From Odiellus spinosus (Eukaryota > Arthropoda > Arachnida > Opiliones > Phalangiidae): DNA of 64,000 nt. The stretch covers positions 369,507 through 433,506 of the forward strand of contig CAWUCO010000183.1 of NCBI GenBank assembly GCA_963920705.1, written 5' to 3'. Position numbers and translations under genes: made by a program. The notes beneath the pieces are model-generated. The model was given only the letters and a program-made list of their open reading frames with translations. It was not told the DNA's origin and made no database searches. This document shows, piece by piece, positions 29,969 to 39,830 of this stretch (its first letter is position 1; each line of letters opens with the position of its first letter).

Positions 29969-30247
29969 CGTAATAAATTTAATAAACTAAATAAATCTGC
30001 CCCATACCCTTTAACTAAAGAAACTAATAATCCTAAACCTAATCTTCCCTCACATACCACTACAAATAAATATAACATTATTAATAAAAATTATTTAAAC
30101 CTCCCCCATTCTAATAGATAAAGAAAAATAAATTGAAAGCATTAAAAATTCTAATCTTAAAACTATTACTAATAAATGATAACGACTCAAAATACAAATT
30201 AACCCTCCAATAAATAAAGAAAAAATATAAAAATTTAAAATTATCAT
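29962..30247 (-). pseudogene. nad4L: nad4L (NUMT)
   Basis: The minus strand starts at ATG 30247 and reads FYIFSLFIGGLICILSRYHL and LSLEFLMLSIYFSLS; a frameshift near 30090 is followed by CSGMWGK-type text and TAG at 29962-29964. Confidence 0.8.
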
Positions 30248-30250
30248 TAA

Positions 30251-30311
30251 GTTTTAATAGTTTAAAAAAACATTTGTTTTGTAAACTAAATATGAAATTT
30301 TCTTAAAACTT
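30251..30311 (+). tRNA. trnT: Mitochondrial tRNA-Thr (NUMT)
   Basis: GTTTTAA/TTAAAAC acceptor, anticodon loop around TTTTGTAA (TGT). Correct position between nad4L and tRNA-Pro. Confidence 0.75.
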
Positions 30312-30315
30312 AAAT

Positions 30316-30380
30316 TAAGAGAACTATACACAAAGTTACTTTAATCTCCAAAATTAATATTATTTTTTAACTATATCTTA
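30316..30380 (-). tRNA. trnP: Mitochondrial tRNA-Pro (NUMT)
   Basis: Minus-strand anticodon loop TTTTGGA (TGG), located between tRNA-Thr and nad6 on the opposite strand, as in insects. Acceptor pairing approximate. Confidence 0.6.
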
Positions 30381-30385
30381 TTTAA

Positions 30386-30820
30386 ATTAGACTACTAATT
30401 ATCAATACTTTATTAAGATTAAGAGCTTATACCACCCACCCTCTAGTAATTATTTGTACCAGAATATTAGCCTTTAACACTTTTGTTTTTACAAAAATTT
30501 CACTATTTAGTTACATAATTATATTAGTTATATTAGGAGTGCTAATTATTCTATTTATTTATATAGCCTCATTAGCCCCTAACGAACCTATTTATACAAA
30601 AAAAAATATACAAATTCTTTCTATAAGAGTTTTAATAACAATAGTGGTACTTATATTTAACTACAAATTACCCTATCAAATTAATAAATCCATTGAAGTT
30701 AACTTATTAATAAATAATATTATATTAATTATTATTGCAGCTAGCTATCTTTTTATAACACTTATTGCGGTAGTAACAATTACAAAAATTTCTAGAGGCC
30801 CCTTACGATCAAACTTTTAA
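30386..30820 (+). pseudogene. nad6: nad6 (NUMT), open in mitochondrial code
   Basis: 144 codons from an ATT start to TAA, with ND6-like hydrophobic text (HPLVIICTSMLAFNTFVF, MLGVLIILFIYMASLAPNE). The TAA overlaps the cytb ATG by one base. This frame appears intact. Confidence 0.85.
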
Positions 30821-31029
30821 TGAAAATACCTTTACGAAAAACTCATCCTATTATTAAAATTATTAATTCATCTTTAATTGATCTACCAGCCCCATCTAAT
30901 ATTTCATACTGATGAAATTTTGGGTCTTTACTTATTTTATGCTTAATAATCCAAATTATTACAGGAATTTTCTTAGCTATACACTATACAGCAGATATCA
31001 ATCTAGCTTTTAATTCTTTATCACATATT
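30820..31029 (+). pseudogene. cytb: cytb 5' part, interrupted by a transposon
   Basis: ATG at 30820; [38 protein letters not shown] typical of cytochrome b. It breaks at about 31029 where a 1.95-kb element is inserted, and resumes at 32979. Confidence 0.9.
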
Positions 31030-32978
31030 GGGGGCAATTCTCTAACTTTTCAGGATTTTATCGTAAACGATAAGTGATAACTTTACCGGGCGGTACCTTA
31101 TCGATCGTTCGCTAAATCCGTATTCTCTAACTCGCGCGCTCGATTTACGATAAGGATTAGTACGATAACTCCAAAAACGGTAAAAACCGTACTTTCGATA
31201 AAAAAAAAAACTTTTTTCGTTAGGCTTAGCTCTAAAATGAAAACGTTTTACAAAGTTTTATTTCATTTTCATTCGGATTTATAGGATCCTTGGAATTCAT
31301 TTAAATAAGAAAAAAATTAAAGAAACAGAAAAGAAAGCTTATTTTATTTAAAGCCATTCTAAACTATTTAATAATTATTGAACTAGCTATGAAACTTTGA
31401 TTTAAAACGAGGCTAAAGATGAAGGATTTTCAAGTATGAATGTGTAACCACTAAACTCTTATTTAGCCTAATCCACACCGACAATATTGAAGTATTTAAT
31501 ATAAAAATTGATTCTTTAGTTTTAACTTGAAATAAGGATGTATTTACAGACTAGAAATGCGACGGAGAGAGTGCTTAGAAAGGAACAGTAGAAATAGTTG
31601 TAATGCCATATGTAAGAGGTTGAAAAAGCAAGTGATAATATGGATTTCATTCAAATTGTTTTTATTCAAACTGATTCGCATTAATGTTACACAAAGTACA
31701 TTTTATTCACTGATACAAGAATTATTAAACCGGCTTAGGTACAGATTTTACAATTAACACGGAGAAAAAATTTAAATGAGGAAATATTTTTAAAAAACAA
31801 GTTTACGGATAAATTCAAAATACCTAGCTAGAAGTTTTAATTGCCCTTGCAAAATTATTAATGTTTGCGTGTGGCACGGGTATTTTGTGACGAAACATGG
31901 CAATTCTTGATAAATGTCCAACTTCTTCAAAATCGGTTGCGGTATGAGTAATATTTTCGAAATTTAGCTTTCCAAAAGTCATGAAAAATATTTTAGATCT
32001 ATACACCGAGACTTCCGTAGTTTTATCCCATTTATTTATACGGTATTCTTGGCTTTTTAAATTTTAAGCGTAGAAACAGTTTGGTTGCGGGATCTCTTTC
32101 ACATTCCTAGCAAATTTACTGTACTAGTAGAATTTCCTACGGTATCTGGTATCCAACTTTTAAATCGTGATAAAATTCAGCAGAAAATCAACGTACGCAA
32201 CTCTGAAAAATGATTAGTGTGTTACTTAGCTACGTAGAAATCAAAAAGGTTCAACGAAAAAAGGTTGAGCGACGTACTGAGTTTTGAAATCACAAATAGA
32301 AATAATGAAATAATACTTTAAGAAAATGAAACTCAGGAAATCGTTCTACCATTTACATATGAATAGAGAGAATATGAAATATCAAATTGGTACAGTTTAA
32401 CTGATGCAAGGCTTACCTTAATAGTATCGAGGTCTTTCGAGGATCAGACTTCCTAGGACTATATGCTCTGGCTTGACGAACAGATTATTGAATTAGATAC
32501 TCGGGAGAGTTTAAAACCTTTATCATGATCTCGTAAAACATTCTCTCCGCGAAATATTCGTCGATTTTATTTATTTCGAGCCTTCGGGTTCGGCGCAAAT
32601 TCGTTCGTTCGCTTGGCTGCCATTTTAGCGGAAGCCTGACGAAGGTCGCCACCTAGCGTTTTTTATTTGAAATAAGATTGAAGCCGCGAAATTCAAACGC
32701 GTATTTTTACTAGTATTTGTTTGTTGAAGCCTATCAATTCTAAAAATGATCTAAAAACGCTGAATTATAGAAATTATGGATGTTTTTTCTTCGTTCGATA
32801 AGAGTTACCGACAGCAAATACCCTGTTGTTAAGTTATCGGGTGGTTATCGTATCTCGCGCTCGATAATTTCACGTTTGGAAGTTAGAGAATACCATTTTT
32901 TGATAACTTATCACATTTACGATAAATCCGGAGTTATCGTATGCGCGTGCACGATAAAAAAGTTAGAGAATTGCCCCC
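31030..32978. mobile_element. Non-autonomous DNA transposon in NUMT cytb
   Basis: Ends are inverted repeats GGGGGCAATTCTCTAACTTT (31030-31049) and its complement (32959-32978). Inside both ends are further short palindromic GATAA/TTATC and GTTAGAGAAT motifs, giving complex sub-terminal repeats. No transposase ORF of any size. I could not resolve a clear target duplication. Its presence proves that this cytb lies in the nucleus. Confidence 0.75.
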
Positions 32979-33622
32979 ATAATACGAGATGTAAACTTAG
33001 GTTGAATATTCCGACTAATGGGGCTAGTCTATTTTTTATTTGCATTTATTTACATATTGGACGATTAGTATATTATGGATCTTATAAATCTATAACTGTT
33101 TGGTTAACAGGAGTACTAATTTTATTTATCCTAATAGCAACAGCATTTTTAAGTTATGTTTTACCCTGAGGACAAATATAATTTTGAGGAGCTACTGTCA
33201 TCACAAATTTATTTTCAGCCATTCCATATATTGGAACAAATCTAGTATCTTGACTTTGAGGAGGATTCTCAGTAGATAACCCCACCCTAACACGATTCTT
33301 TACTCTACATTTTTTATTACCTTTTATTTTAACAGCAATAATTTTTATCCATATTGTTTTTCTACACCAAAAGGGATCAAATAATCCCTTAGGTTTAAAA
33401 AGTGAAATTGATAAAATCCTTTTTCATCCTTATTTTACTATTAAAGATATTTTAGGGTATATAATTACATTAACTTTTTTTTTACTAATTATTATAATCT
33501 ACCCAAACATATTAGGAGACCCAGAAAATTTTAATAAAGCAAATAGATTAGTAACCCCTCTTCATATCCAACCAGAATGATCATTTTTATTTGCATATGC
33601 TATTCTACGTTCTATTCCTAAT
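32979..33622 (+). pseudogene. cytb: cytb 3' part, cut by element 2
   Basis: Continues cytochrome b: [21 protein letters not shown]-like, [27 protein letters not shown] and AYAILRSIPN. A small deletion near 33015 shifts the frame. The sequence changes at about 33622 directly into polymerase coding DNA; the last about 270 bases of cytb are absent. Confidence 0.9.
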
Positions 33623-36600
33623 ACGGGACTACCAAGGGTACAATCGAGTACGTTTCTGTAGTCGCTCTGATGAATTGGATAGCACGATTAACCTGGCCTT
33701 TATGAACATAAATGACCTAACAGCCGAAAGAGTTATTCGAGCTATTAGTCAAGTAGCGCAATCGAACCAAAATTTTCATCTTGAGAGTTCCCTAACTTTT
33801 GACGTAGTTCTATTACAATGTGACGTCCCAGTTGGAGCTCTCCAAAAAAGTTTGAATCGTCGAAATATTGTCCCTTTTGATACGTTTATTAAAATCAATC
33901 CCAATTACATTTATCTGGAAAATGATGATCATTTATGTTTCGGCCGAGCTTTGGCTATTGGTATCTTTTTAGCCGACCTCCGGGTCGAGAAAAGAAAGAA
34001 CAAAGTCTTCAAACCGAGCAAAGACCAGACGTATTACTTTAGGGATCTTAAAGATAGTACGAAGGATGTACAGAAACGTGAAGCTCTACTCTTATACCAT
34101 AATGCCAAAATCGAACCAGGGGCCGTTAACTTGAAAAGTATAGAAAAATTCCAACACTTTTTGGTCGACTACCAAATTGTCATTATTCGATTAGAAAATA
34201 TTAATGAATTTTATTTTCGCGGTCCCTGGCGTGAAAAACAAATTTTTATGGTCCTTGTAAACGATTACGTGCATATATTGAAGGATTATCATTGTCTGAA
34301 GGGTGGGTCATCCTATTGTTCCAAATGCTTAAAGATTTTTACACGCTATAGTCGTCTTAAAGAACACGATTGCGAGACGCGTGTGAATTGTAGTAGATGT
34401 CGTATGTTAAACGTTTTTCACGAGGAAATTAACATTCCGTTACAGAGATGTCGCGACTGTGGGCGTTACTTTAGAGGTCCAGATTGCTTCAATTTACATT
34501 TAGCTAACGGCACGTGTAAAAATTTTAAACGATGTGTAAAATGTGGATTAGCATTGAAAGACAATCACGAATGTTCGAGACCCTGTAAAAATTGTCGGAG
34601 AAAACACGAAAAAAACCGTTGTTACGTCATGCCTTTGGATACCAAGTACGAAAAGAGACGTTATTGTTATTTTGACACTGAGACTGTGACCAAAAATAAC
34701 GAACATGTCCCAGTTCTGTTGGTTAGCGCCATGGAAAATGAAGAAGACGGAGAATACACTTACAGTATTTTCCGAGGGTTTGACTGCATTGACCAGTTTA
34801 TGGCGTACCTCTTCCAAACGAAAGATACCTATATTCAACACGCCACGAAACGTATGAAGAAAAAGGTTCCAGTCTTTGAAAACGTAACATTAATCGCTCA
34901 CAATTTTATGGGCTTTGATAGTTTCTTCATTTTAAACGCCTTATTAAAAATGTCCATTACCCCTGATGTCGTCTTTAAAGGTAGCAAGCTGCTGGCCATC
35001 TTTCAGAACCAACAAAAAATGAAATTCTTGGATTCCTTTAATTTTGTGGCTCAACCCTTAAGATCGTTTCCCGCCACGTTTTCATTGGGGGAAAGCAAAA
35101 AAGAATTTTTCCCCTATACTTTTCATACTGAAGACACGTTAGATTACGTCGGGCCTCTCCCTAGCAAAGACTATTTTCAACCTGAATACATGAAAGAAAA
35201 AGATTACGCCGAGTTTAGCCAGTGGTACGAAGAGAAGAAAAAGCAACCAGTCTATAATTTGAGAGAATTGGAGTATTACACAATCATGGATGTCAAGGTG
35301 TTACAACAAGGAATGGATACCTTTCGAAGATTATTCCAGCAAGAAACCGCTTACGACGTTATGAATATGAATGCTTTGACCATTGCCGGGGCTTGTACTA
35401 ACATATTTCTGCACAAGTACCTGGAAGAATTTAGTTTAGGCGTTGTTCCGGCAAACGGATATGGAAAAATGTCAATCAAAGTCAAGCCGCATTAAAATGG
35501 TTGGCTTGGGAAGCTGAGAAACGTAACATCGACATACAAACCACCTTATCGTTGGGGGGTGAAAAGAAAATTGGTCGTTTTCCGGTTGACGGGTATTGCG
35601 CTAATCCTGAAATCATTTTTCAATACGACGGGGATTTTTTTCACGGAGCTGCGAATGGGAAGAAATGCTGAAGACTAACCAGGAGCTAAAAACATTCTGC
35701 AAATCTTTATCTTTTCGCGAGCCAATTGGTCCGAAATCCGCTTTATACGGCGGTCGGACAGAAGGTCTCGTTTTGTATCGAAAGGCTCAACCGGATGAGA
35801 TCTTATTCTACGATATAATGAGTCTTTACCCCTTTGTCTGTAAGTACCGTGACTATCCAAAGTTACACCCGGAAGTAATTAAAAAAAATTTTAATTACGA
35901 AACAAATTTTTATTTTGGATTAATGTCTTGCAAGATTTTGGCACCAAAAAACGCCTATATACCAGCCTTATCTTTTCGAACAAGGGGTAAACTTTTCTTT
36001 GCCTTATGTAAGACATGCGTCGAAAACGATCTTGAGTCTTGCACCCACAGTGACCAAGAAAGGGCTTTCGACGGCTGCTGGACGAGTGTTGAAATACACA
36101 ATGCCGTGGAATTTGGATACGTCATAATGGAAATTTTCGAAGTTCATCACTACGCTGAAAGATACCGCTACGTTAAAGGGGAGGATCCAGGTTTCTTTGG
36201 AGGGTACATCAATACCTTTTTGAAGCTGAAAATTCAAAATTCGGGATGGCCGAGAGAAGTGAAAACGGAAGCCGAAAAATCTGAATATTTGAAGGCGATC
36301 AAGGAGAGGGAAGACATTGATATTAAAGCTGAGGATGTGACGTGCAACACCCCTCTCAGAACTCTTCCCAAGCTAGCGCTCAACTGCAATTGGGGACGTC
36401 ACTGCATGTCCCACGACAAGCCCAAGACGGTCTTTGTCAAAACCTACGAAGCCTACATATCCATTGTCACAGACCCGACTATCGAACTGACCGATATGCG
36501 ACCTTTCAATGACGAAGTTTGTATGTTGTCTTACAAGTTCAAGAAAGATTTTTGTCCGACGTACTACAAAGGCTCGCCAGTGGTTGGTTGCTTCGTTAGC

Positions 36601-37079
36601 TCCTATGGTCGCATTGTCTTGTTTCAAACTTTGCAACAGTTGGGGACCAGGATTTTATATTATGAAACTGACTCGGTTTTTTTGTCCGAAAGAACAATGA
36701 CGAAACAAATTTTCCACCCCTCGGTCAATTTATGGGAGACTGGACCGACGAAGTTCCGGGTACTTATATCACTGAATTTGTGTGTTCAGGACCCAAGTCG
36801 TATAGCTACAAAACAGCCGACGGTAAAAGCGTCACGAAAATGAAAGGCATTTCCCTCAATCGAAAAAATGAAGAAATCATCAATTTTGATTCGATAAAAG
36901 CGGCCTTGGACAAACCAGAAACCACGTACTCGGTGGAGGTCCCCTTTAACGTGGTGCGCAACAAGAGTCAGGCGAAGCTTTTTCTGGGTAATTTAAAGAA
37001 GACTTATGGTGTCACCTTTAATAAAAGAATTATCAAAGATGATTACTCGATAGTGCCCTTTGGATATTCGAACGAATAA
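33623..37079 (+). pseudogene. Protein-primed DNA polymerase B, element 2 (broken)
   Basis: Begins about 86 residues inside the element-1 protein (DYQGYNRVRF), exactly at the junction with cytb. Contains the Cys/His zinc region, exonuclease motifs I (YFDTET), II (HNFMGFDSFF) and III (YTIMDV), a one-base frameshift near 35470, a deletion of about 45 residues after DGDFFHG near 35646 (present in element 1), then motif A (YDIMSLYP, about 35810), a motif-B-like KLALNCNWG (about 36370), motif C (YYETDSV, about 36660) and a frameshift near 36725 before the C-terminal part (TYITEFVCSGPKSYSY to PFGYSNE). Motif C has Glu where polymerases of this family have the first catalytic Asp. Confidence 0.9.
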
Positions 37080-37080
37080 G

Positions 37081-37506
37081 ATGTATGGTGAAAGTAAAAG
37101 ATTGGAGACCTTTAACAATATCAATTGGTTGACGGCCTCGAAACATTTGCCACGCCACTCGTATCTAGCTTCGGAACTGGCTGAAGCGGGTTTTTTCTAT
37201 TTGAACGAAGGTTGTAAGACTAGATGTTTCTGTTGTCACAATGAATTTGACTGGAGCGAAAGCAGTAGCGATGAATATCCACTGAACGTACATCAAAGAG
37301 AAGCCCCGTTTTGCGCCTTTTTACTCGATCAGGATAAAACTAATTTGAAAGCGTACGAAGAAGCCCATCAAGAAAAATTGGCCAAGGAAGCTGTGGAAAA
37401 ACTGACCATTTTGATGAAAAACAAACATATTTTGAGGTTTGTGGAAGCATTACGCGAGGTGGTATTAGATGGATTTGGAAAAGAGTATAAAAAAGGTGAC
37501 ATTTGA
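37081..37506 (+). CDS. BIR-domain inhibitor-of-apoptosis-like protein
   Basis: 141 codons, starting one base after the polymerase stop. Residues about 8-82 form one BIR domain: RLETFNNINW, then AEAGFFYLNEG, then zinc ligands CFCC...H-x6-C (RCFCC, VHQREAPFC). The Cys-to-His spacing is 18, two longer than the commonest BIR. No RING follows; the C-terminal 55 residues are helical and charged. BIR proteins of insect viruses block caspases or sequester pro-apoptotic peptides; that role is inferred here. The frame is intact although the polymerase just upstream is broken. Its 3' end overlaps the PPP1R15-like ORF. Confidence 0.85.
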   Translation: MYGESKRLETFNNINWLTASKHLPRHSYLASELAEAGFFYLNEGCKTRCFCCHNEFDWSESSSDEYPLNVHQREAPFCAFLLDQDKTNLKAYEEAHQEKLAKEAVEKLTILMKNKHILRFVEALREVVLDGFGKEYKKGDI

Positions 37507-37663
37507 CGAGATAACGGTTATTTGGTATATCCCTGTCGAGGATCGGACCAATTGGAATTTTGTTAATCATTTCCGTTTTAAAAAGAGAATTAAAGATTTT
37601 GAGCTTAAATTTCAAAAATGTCGTGTCGAATCAAATTTCAAGCTCCAATGCAGCTGTTGGTGA
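37469..37663 (+). CDS. PPP1R15-like PP1-docking small protein, element 2
   Basis: 64 codons overlapping the BIR gene end (38 bases) and the ATPase start (46 bases). Residues 9-13 are KVTF within KKVTFDEITV, an RVxF PP1-docking motif followed by a beta strand; then IWYIPVEDR, NWNF and FRFKKRI. The W-x7-R-F-x2-R-I ending is the hallmark order of the PPP1R15/GADD34 core seen in several large DNA viruses, which targets PP1 to phosphorylated eIF2alpha. The element-3 ORF 22674-22868 shares IP-x-EDR-x-N and the place upstream of the ATPase. Everything beyond motif order is inference; a chance overlapping ORF is possible but unlikely to be conserved twice. Confidence 0.6.
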   Translation: MDLEKSIKKVTFDEITVIWYIPVEDRTNWNFVNHFRFKKRIKDFELKFQKCRVESNFKLQCSCW

Positions 37664-38271
37664 GTGGTCCAACCATGTGTGGTAAAACCACCTGGATATT
37701 TAACCTTTTAAAAAACGCCGAGACTTTAATTGAACCTCCACCCAATAGGATCGTGTACTGTTATAAAGAGTACCAACCAAAATTTAAAGACATGCAGAAA
37801 GAAATAAAAAATTTAGAGTTTATTGAGGGATTGCCCCCAGAAGATCGCAATTTTTGGGATGAAAATTTGCATAATTTTTTAATTATTGATGACTTGGCCT
37901 TTACCTGTTATAATAACGCGCACATTGCTAATATCTATTGTGTTTCCTCGCACCATAAAAATGTGTCAGTGGCTTTGTTAACTCAAAATCTATTTGGGCA
38001 AGGAAAAGAAAGCCGAACAATTAGCCATAATTCCTCGTATATCATATGTTTCAAAAATCCTCGTGATGGAAGTCAAATAAACTACTTGAGTAGACAAATA
38101 TTTCCCCATAACAAAAATCTCGTGGCCAAAGCTTTTCATCTAGTGACGGCTGCTAATCCATTTTCTTGCTTGTGTATAGATTTTAAACAAAATATGCCTG
38201 ACGAGTTACGTTTAAGAAGTAACCTATTCCCTCACGAAGGTACTATGATCATTGTTTGCAATGACAAATAA
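37618..38271 (+). CDS. Genome-packaging ATPase (FtsK/HerA/A32-like), element 2
   Basis: Intact, 217 codons. Walker A GPTMCGKT (residues 17-24), Walker B LIIDDL (88-93), sensor-like LLTQNLFGQGK. Homologous along its length to 21864-22499. In Polintons and adintoviruses it drives DNA into the capsid. It overlaps the preceding small ORF by 46 bases. Confidence 0.9.
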   Translation: MSCRIKFQAPMQLLVSGPTMCGKTTWIFNLLKNAETLIEPPPNRIVYCYKEYQPKFKDMQKEIKNLEFIEGLPPEDRNFWDENLHNFLIIDDLAFTCYNNAHIANIYCVSSHHKNVSVALLTQNLFGQGKESRTISHNSSYIICFKNPRDGSQINYLSRQIFPHNKNLVAKAFHLVTAANPFSCLCIDFKQNMPDELRLRSNLFPHEGTMIIVCNDK

Positions 38272-38325
38272 AAAAGCTTGTTTCTTCAATAAAAGTGTTA
38301 TTACGGATCTTGACTTTAAAAGAAC

Positions 38326-38664
38326 ATGTTGAGAAAACGTACCTCAAGACGTTTGCGGAGCAAGCGAAAACCAATATCATTACTGAAAAAAGTTTTATTA
38401 CGGAACGCTCAGAGGGCCTTACGGACCCAAACCAGATTTACCAGACAACGGCATCCCCTGAAGAAACACTTGCCTTTCTTACGAAGGTTGGTCAACGTTA
38501 GTCAAAAAGGAGGTGGAAAACTAGAGCAGTTTTTGAAAAGAGCCAAGGCCCCTCAAATTAAATCAATCAACAAAACGTTTTTTAACTTGTTACGCGGTAA
38601 CATTGAGATACCTGAGGAAGCCCTATTGTACCTAAAACAACACCGAGGTCTTGTCCGCAAATAG
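38326..38664 (+). pseudogene. pX-like basic core protein, element 2 (frameshifted tail)
   Basis: 112 codons with a very basic N-terminus (RKRTSRRLRSKRK), then QKGGGKLEQFL and NLLRGNIEIPEEALLYLKQH aligned to the element-3 protein. The stop at 38664 is followed, in another frame, by YKQAGGLLPWFCYQ (about 38700-38750), which corresponds to the QKGGFLPILLP tail of the homologue. One small indel has probably separated body and tail. A basic protein could still be made. Confidence 0.6.
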
Positions 38665-38736
38665 GCAGTAAACGGGGGACCACCCACACGAATCGGAAAT
38701 TGTATATAAACAAGCTGGAGGTCTGTTGCCCTGGTT

Positions 38737-39168
38737 TTGTTACCAGAAACGGCTCTTTCCTCGGAAGCGGGTAAAGAAGCCTCAGCTCTTGATCGTGAAA
38801 TAAAGAGGATTTTGAAAATGAACATGTCACCCGAAAACAAACTTCGACACTATCTGACGACACTACAACAATTTTTGACCATGAAAAGTTTAATAGAACC
38901 CCCCTCCGTCAACGTGCAGAACTTTCCAGCCAGTCTGACGGCACCAATATCAACACCAGCGCCACCATTGACCGGACCGACGCAAATTACACCTACACCG
39001 AGCTGGTTTCCAAGTTTTACAACTTCTCCCGCCTTAGCGTTGTCGTCAACTGCTACGTCTACACCGCTCGCTTCTATATCACGGACTCCTACCCCTCCAC
39101 CTCAGATATCAGCCGGAGCATCAAGCAGTCAGACCCAGCGTTTGTCACAAGCGATATCGAATCTGTGA
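38737..39168 (+). pseudogene. Conserved Polinton protein (GSNI-DLL family), element 2, degenerate
   Basis: LLPETAL...LDREIKRIL...NKLRHYLTTLQQFL matches the start of 20437-21069, but no ATG precedes it (the equivalent position reads GTT TTG), and after about 60 residues it turns into a Pro/Thr/Ser-rich stretch unlike the homologue. A second open frame overlaps from about 38800 and continues to 39395. Confidence 0.45.
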
Positions 39169-39395
39169 CTTCGCAAGCGGCGTCCTCTTTACCTCCGCTA
39201 CAAGTTGCTCACCTGCCTCCGAAGCGTAGCGCGAGCAGCGTGGCCAAAAAACTATTGGCGAGAAATCGAGAAGAGAAACGAGAGCATCAAAGGTACGCCG
39301 GTCGTACGCTTACTTTGAAAGATGCTACTGATATTGCCGATGATGAGGATGTGCCATCCCGAATGACTATGAGAAAAAAATCCCTAAAAGATTAA
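38860..39395 (+). CDS. Overlapping open frame, unknown product
   Basis: The frame used by 39165-39395 is open upstream to about 38800 without an ATG. It encodes TDANYTYTELVSKFYNFSRL, VVVNCYVYTARFYI and ends with a basic-acidic tail (SSVAKKLLARNREEKREH, ADDEDVP). Part of it may be the true continuation of the preceding gene after a frameshift. Function unknown; coding status uncertain. Confidence 0.35.
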
Positions 39396-39435
39396 ACAAT
39401 CGGGTAAAGGAACATTACTTTGGGAGTAATTGACA

Positions 39436-39819
39436 ATGATTTATTCTATCGCGAAAAAGTTTGCTAAACTGGTTTTATGCATAGTAATATTTTTGAACAT
39501 TACGTTTTGGTTAATTTTATTTTTACCCATTTTGTTACTTTGCCTTTTATATACCAAGTTTAAGCATAGGAATTCAATCTGTTGCGAATGTCCGGGATTA
39601 GTCCGTCTTTATTTTCACGATTCGCAGTTTCGTCGAGCATATTTTTTTATTTGGTGTAATTCTTTACACTTTATTATTTTTCTTGTAAAAGCCCTATTAT
39701 CATTTAATCTTAAAAAAGTAAAAATGCTGTATTATTCAGCCTTGTTTGTCTTTACTTCTGTTTTAGGCGCGGGTTACGGTGGTTTTTGTAATTATTGTCA
39801 TAAACGTATAACAAAGTAA
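39436..39819 (+). CDS. Multi-pass membrane protein, element 2
   Basis: 127 codons from ATG 39436. Long hydrophobic segment at residues 8-42 (LCIVIFLNITFWLILFLPIL), a second near 75-90 and a third near 100-118 (LYYSALFVFTSVLGAGY), with Cys pairs in the loops (CCEC, CNYC). Last gene of the plus-strand block, converging on the protease gene with an 11-base gap. No family recognised. Confidence 0.55.
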   Translation: MIYSIAKKFAKLVLCIVIFLNITFWLILFLPILLLCLLYTKFKHRNSICCECPGLVRLYFHDSQFRRAYFFIWCNSLHFIIFLVKALLSFNLKKVKMLYYSALFVFTSVLGAGYGGFCNYCHKRITK

Positions 39820-39830
39820 TAAAATGTTTT

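Larger units (their letters stand above)
23866..33622. other. Nuclear mitochondrial DNA insertion (NUMT), main block
   Basis: About 7.8 kb of mitochondrial sequence plus a 1.95-kb transposon. The left part (23866-26592) is inverted relative to the right part (26593 onward); 23866-25100 and about 26900-28114 are inverted copies of nad5. Genes read only with TGA as Trp and ATA as Met, as in invertebrate mitochondria, and carry small indels, so the copy is a nuclear pseudogene block. Order and strands match the ancestral insect arrangement. Mitochondrial sequence resumes at 46187-47188 (rrnL, V, rrnS end) after element 2 and a LINE. Confidence 0.9.

Noticed and set aside
33591-33640. ATG at 33591 as the true polymerase start
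   Set aside because: The first residues translate mitochondrial cytb in the wrong frame; polymerase homology starts only after the junction at about 33623.
34548-34841. Minus-strand ORF inside the element-2 polymerase
   Set aside because: Antisense shadow of the exonuclease domain region.
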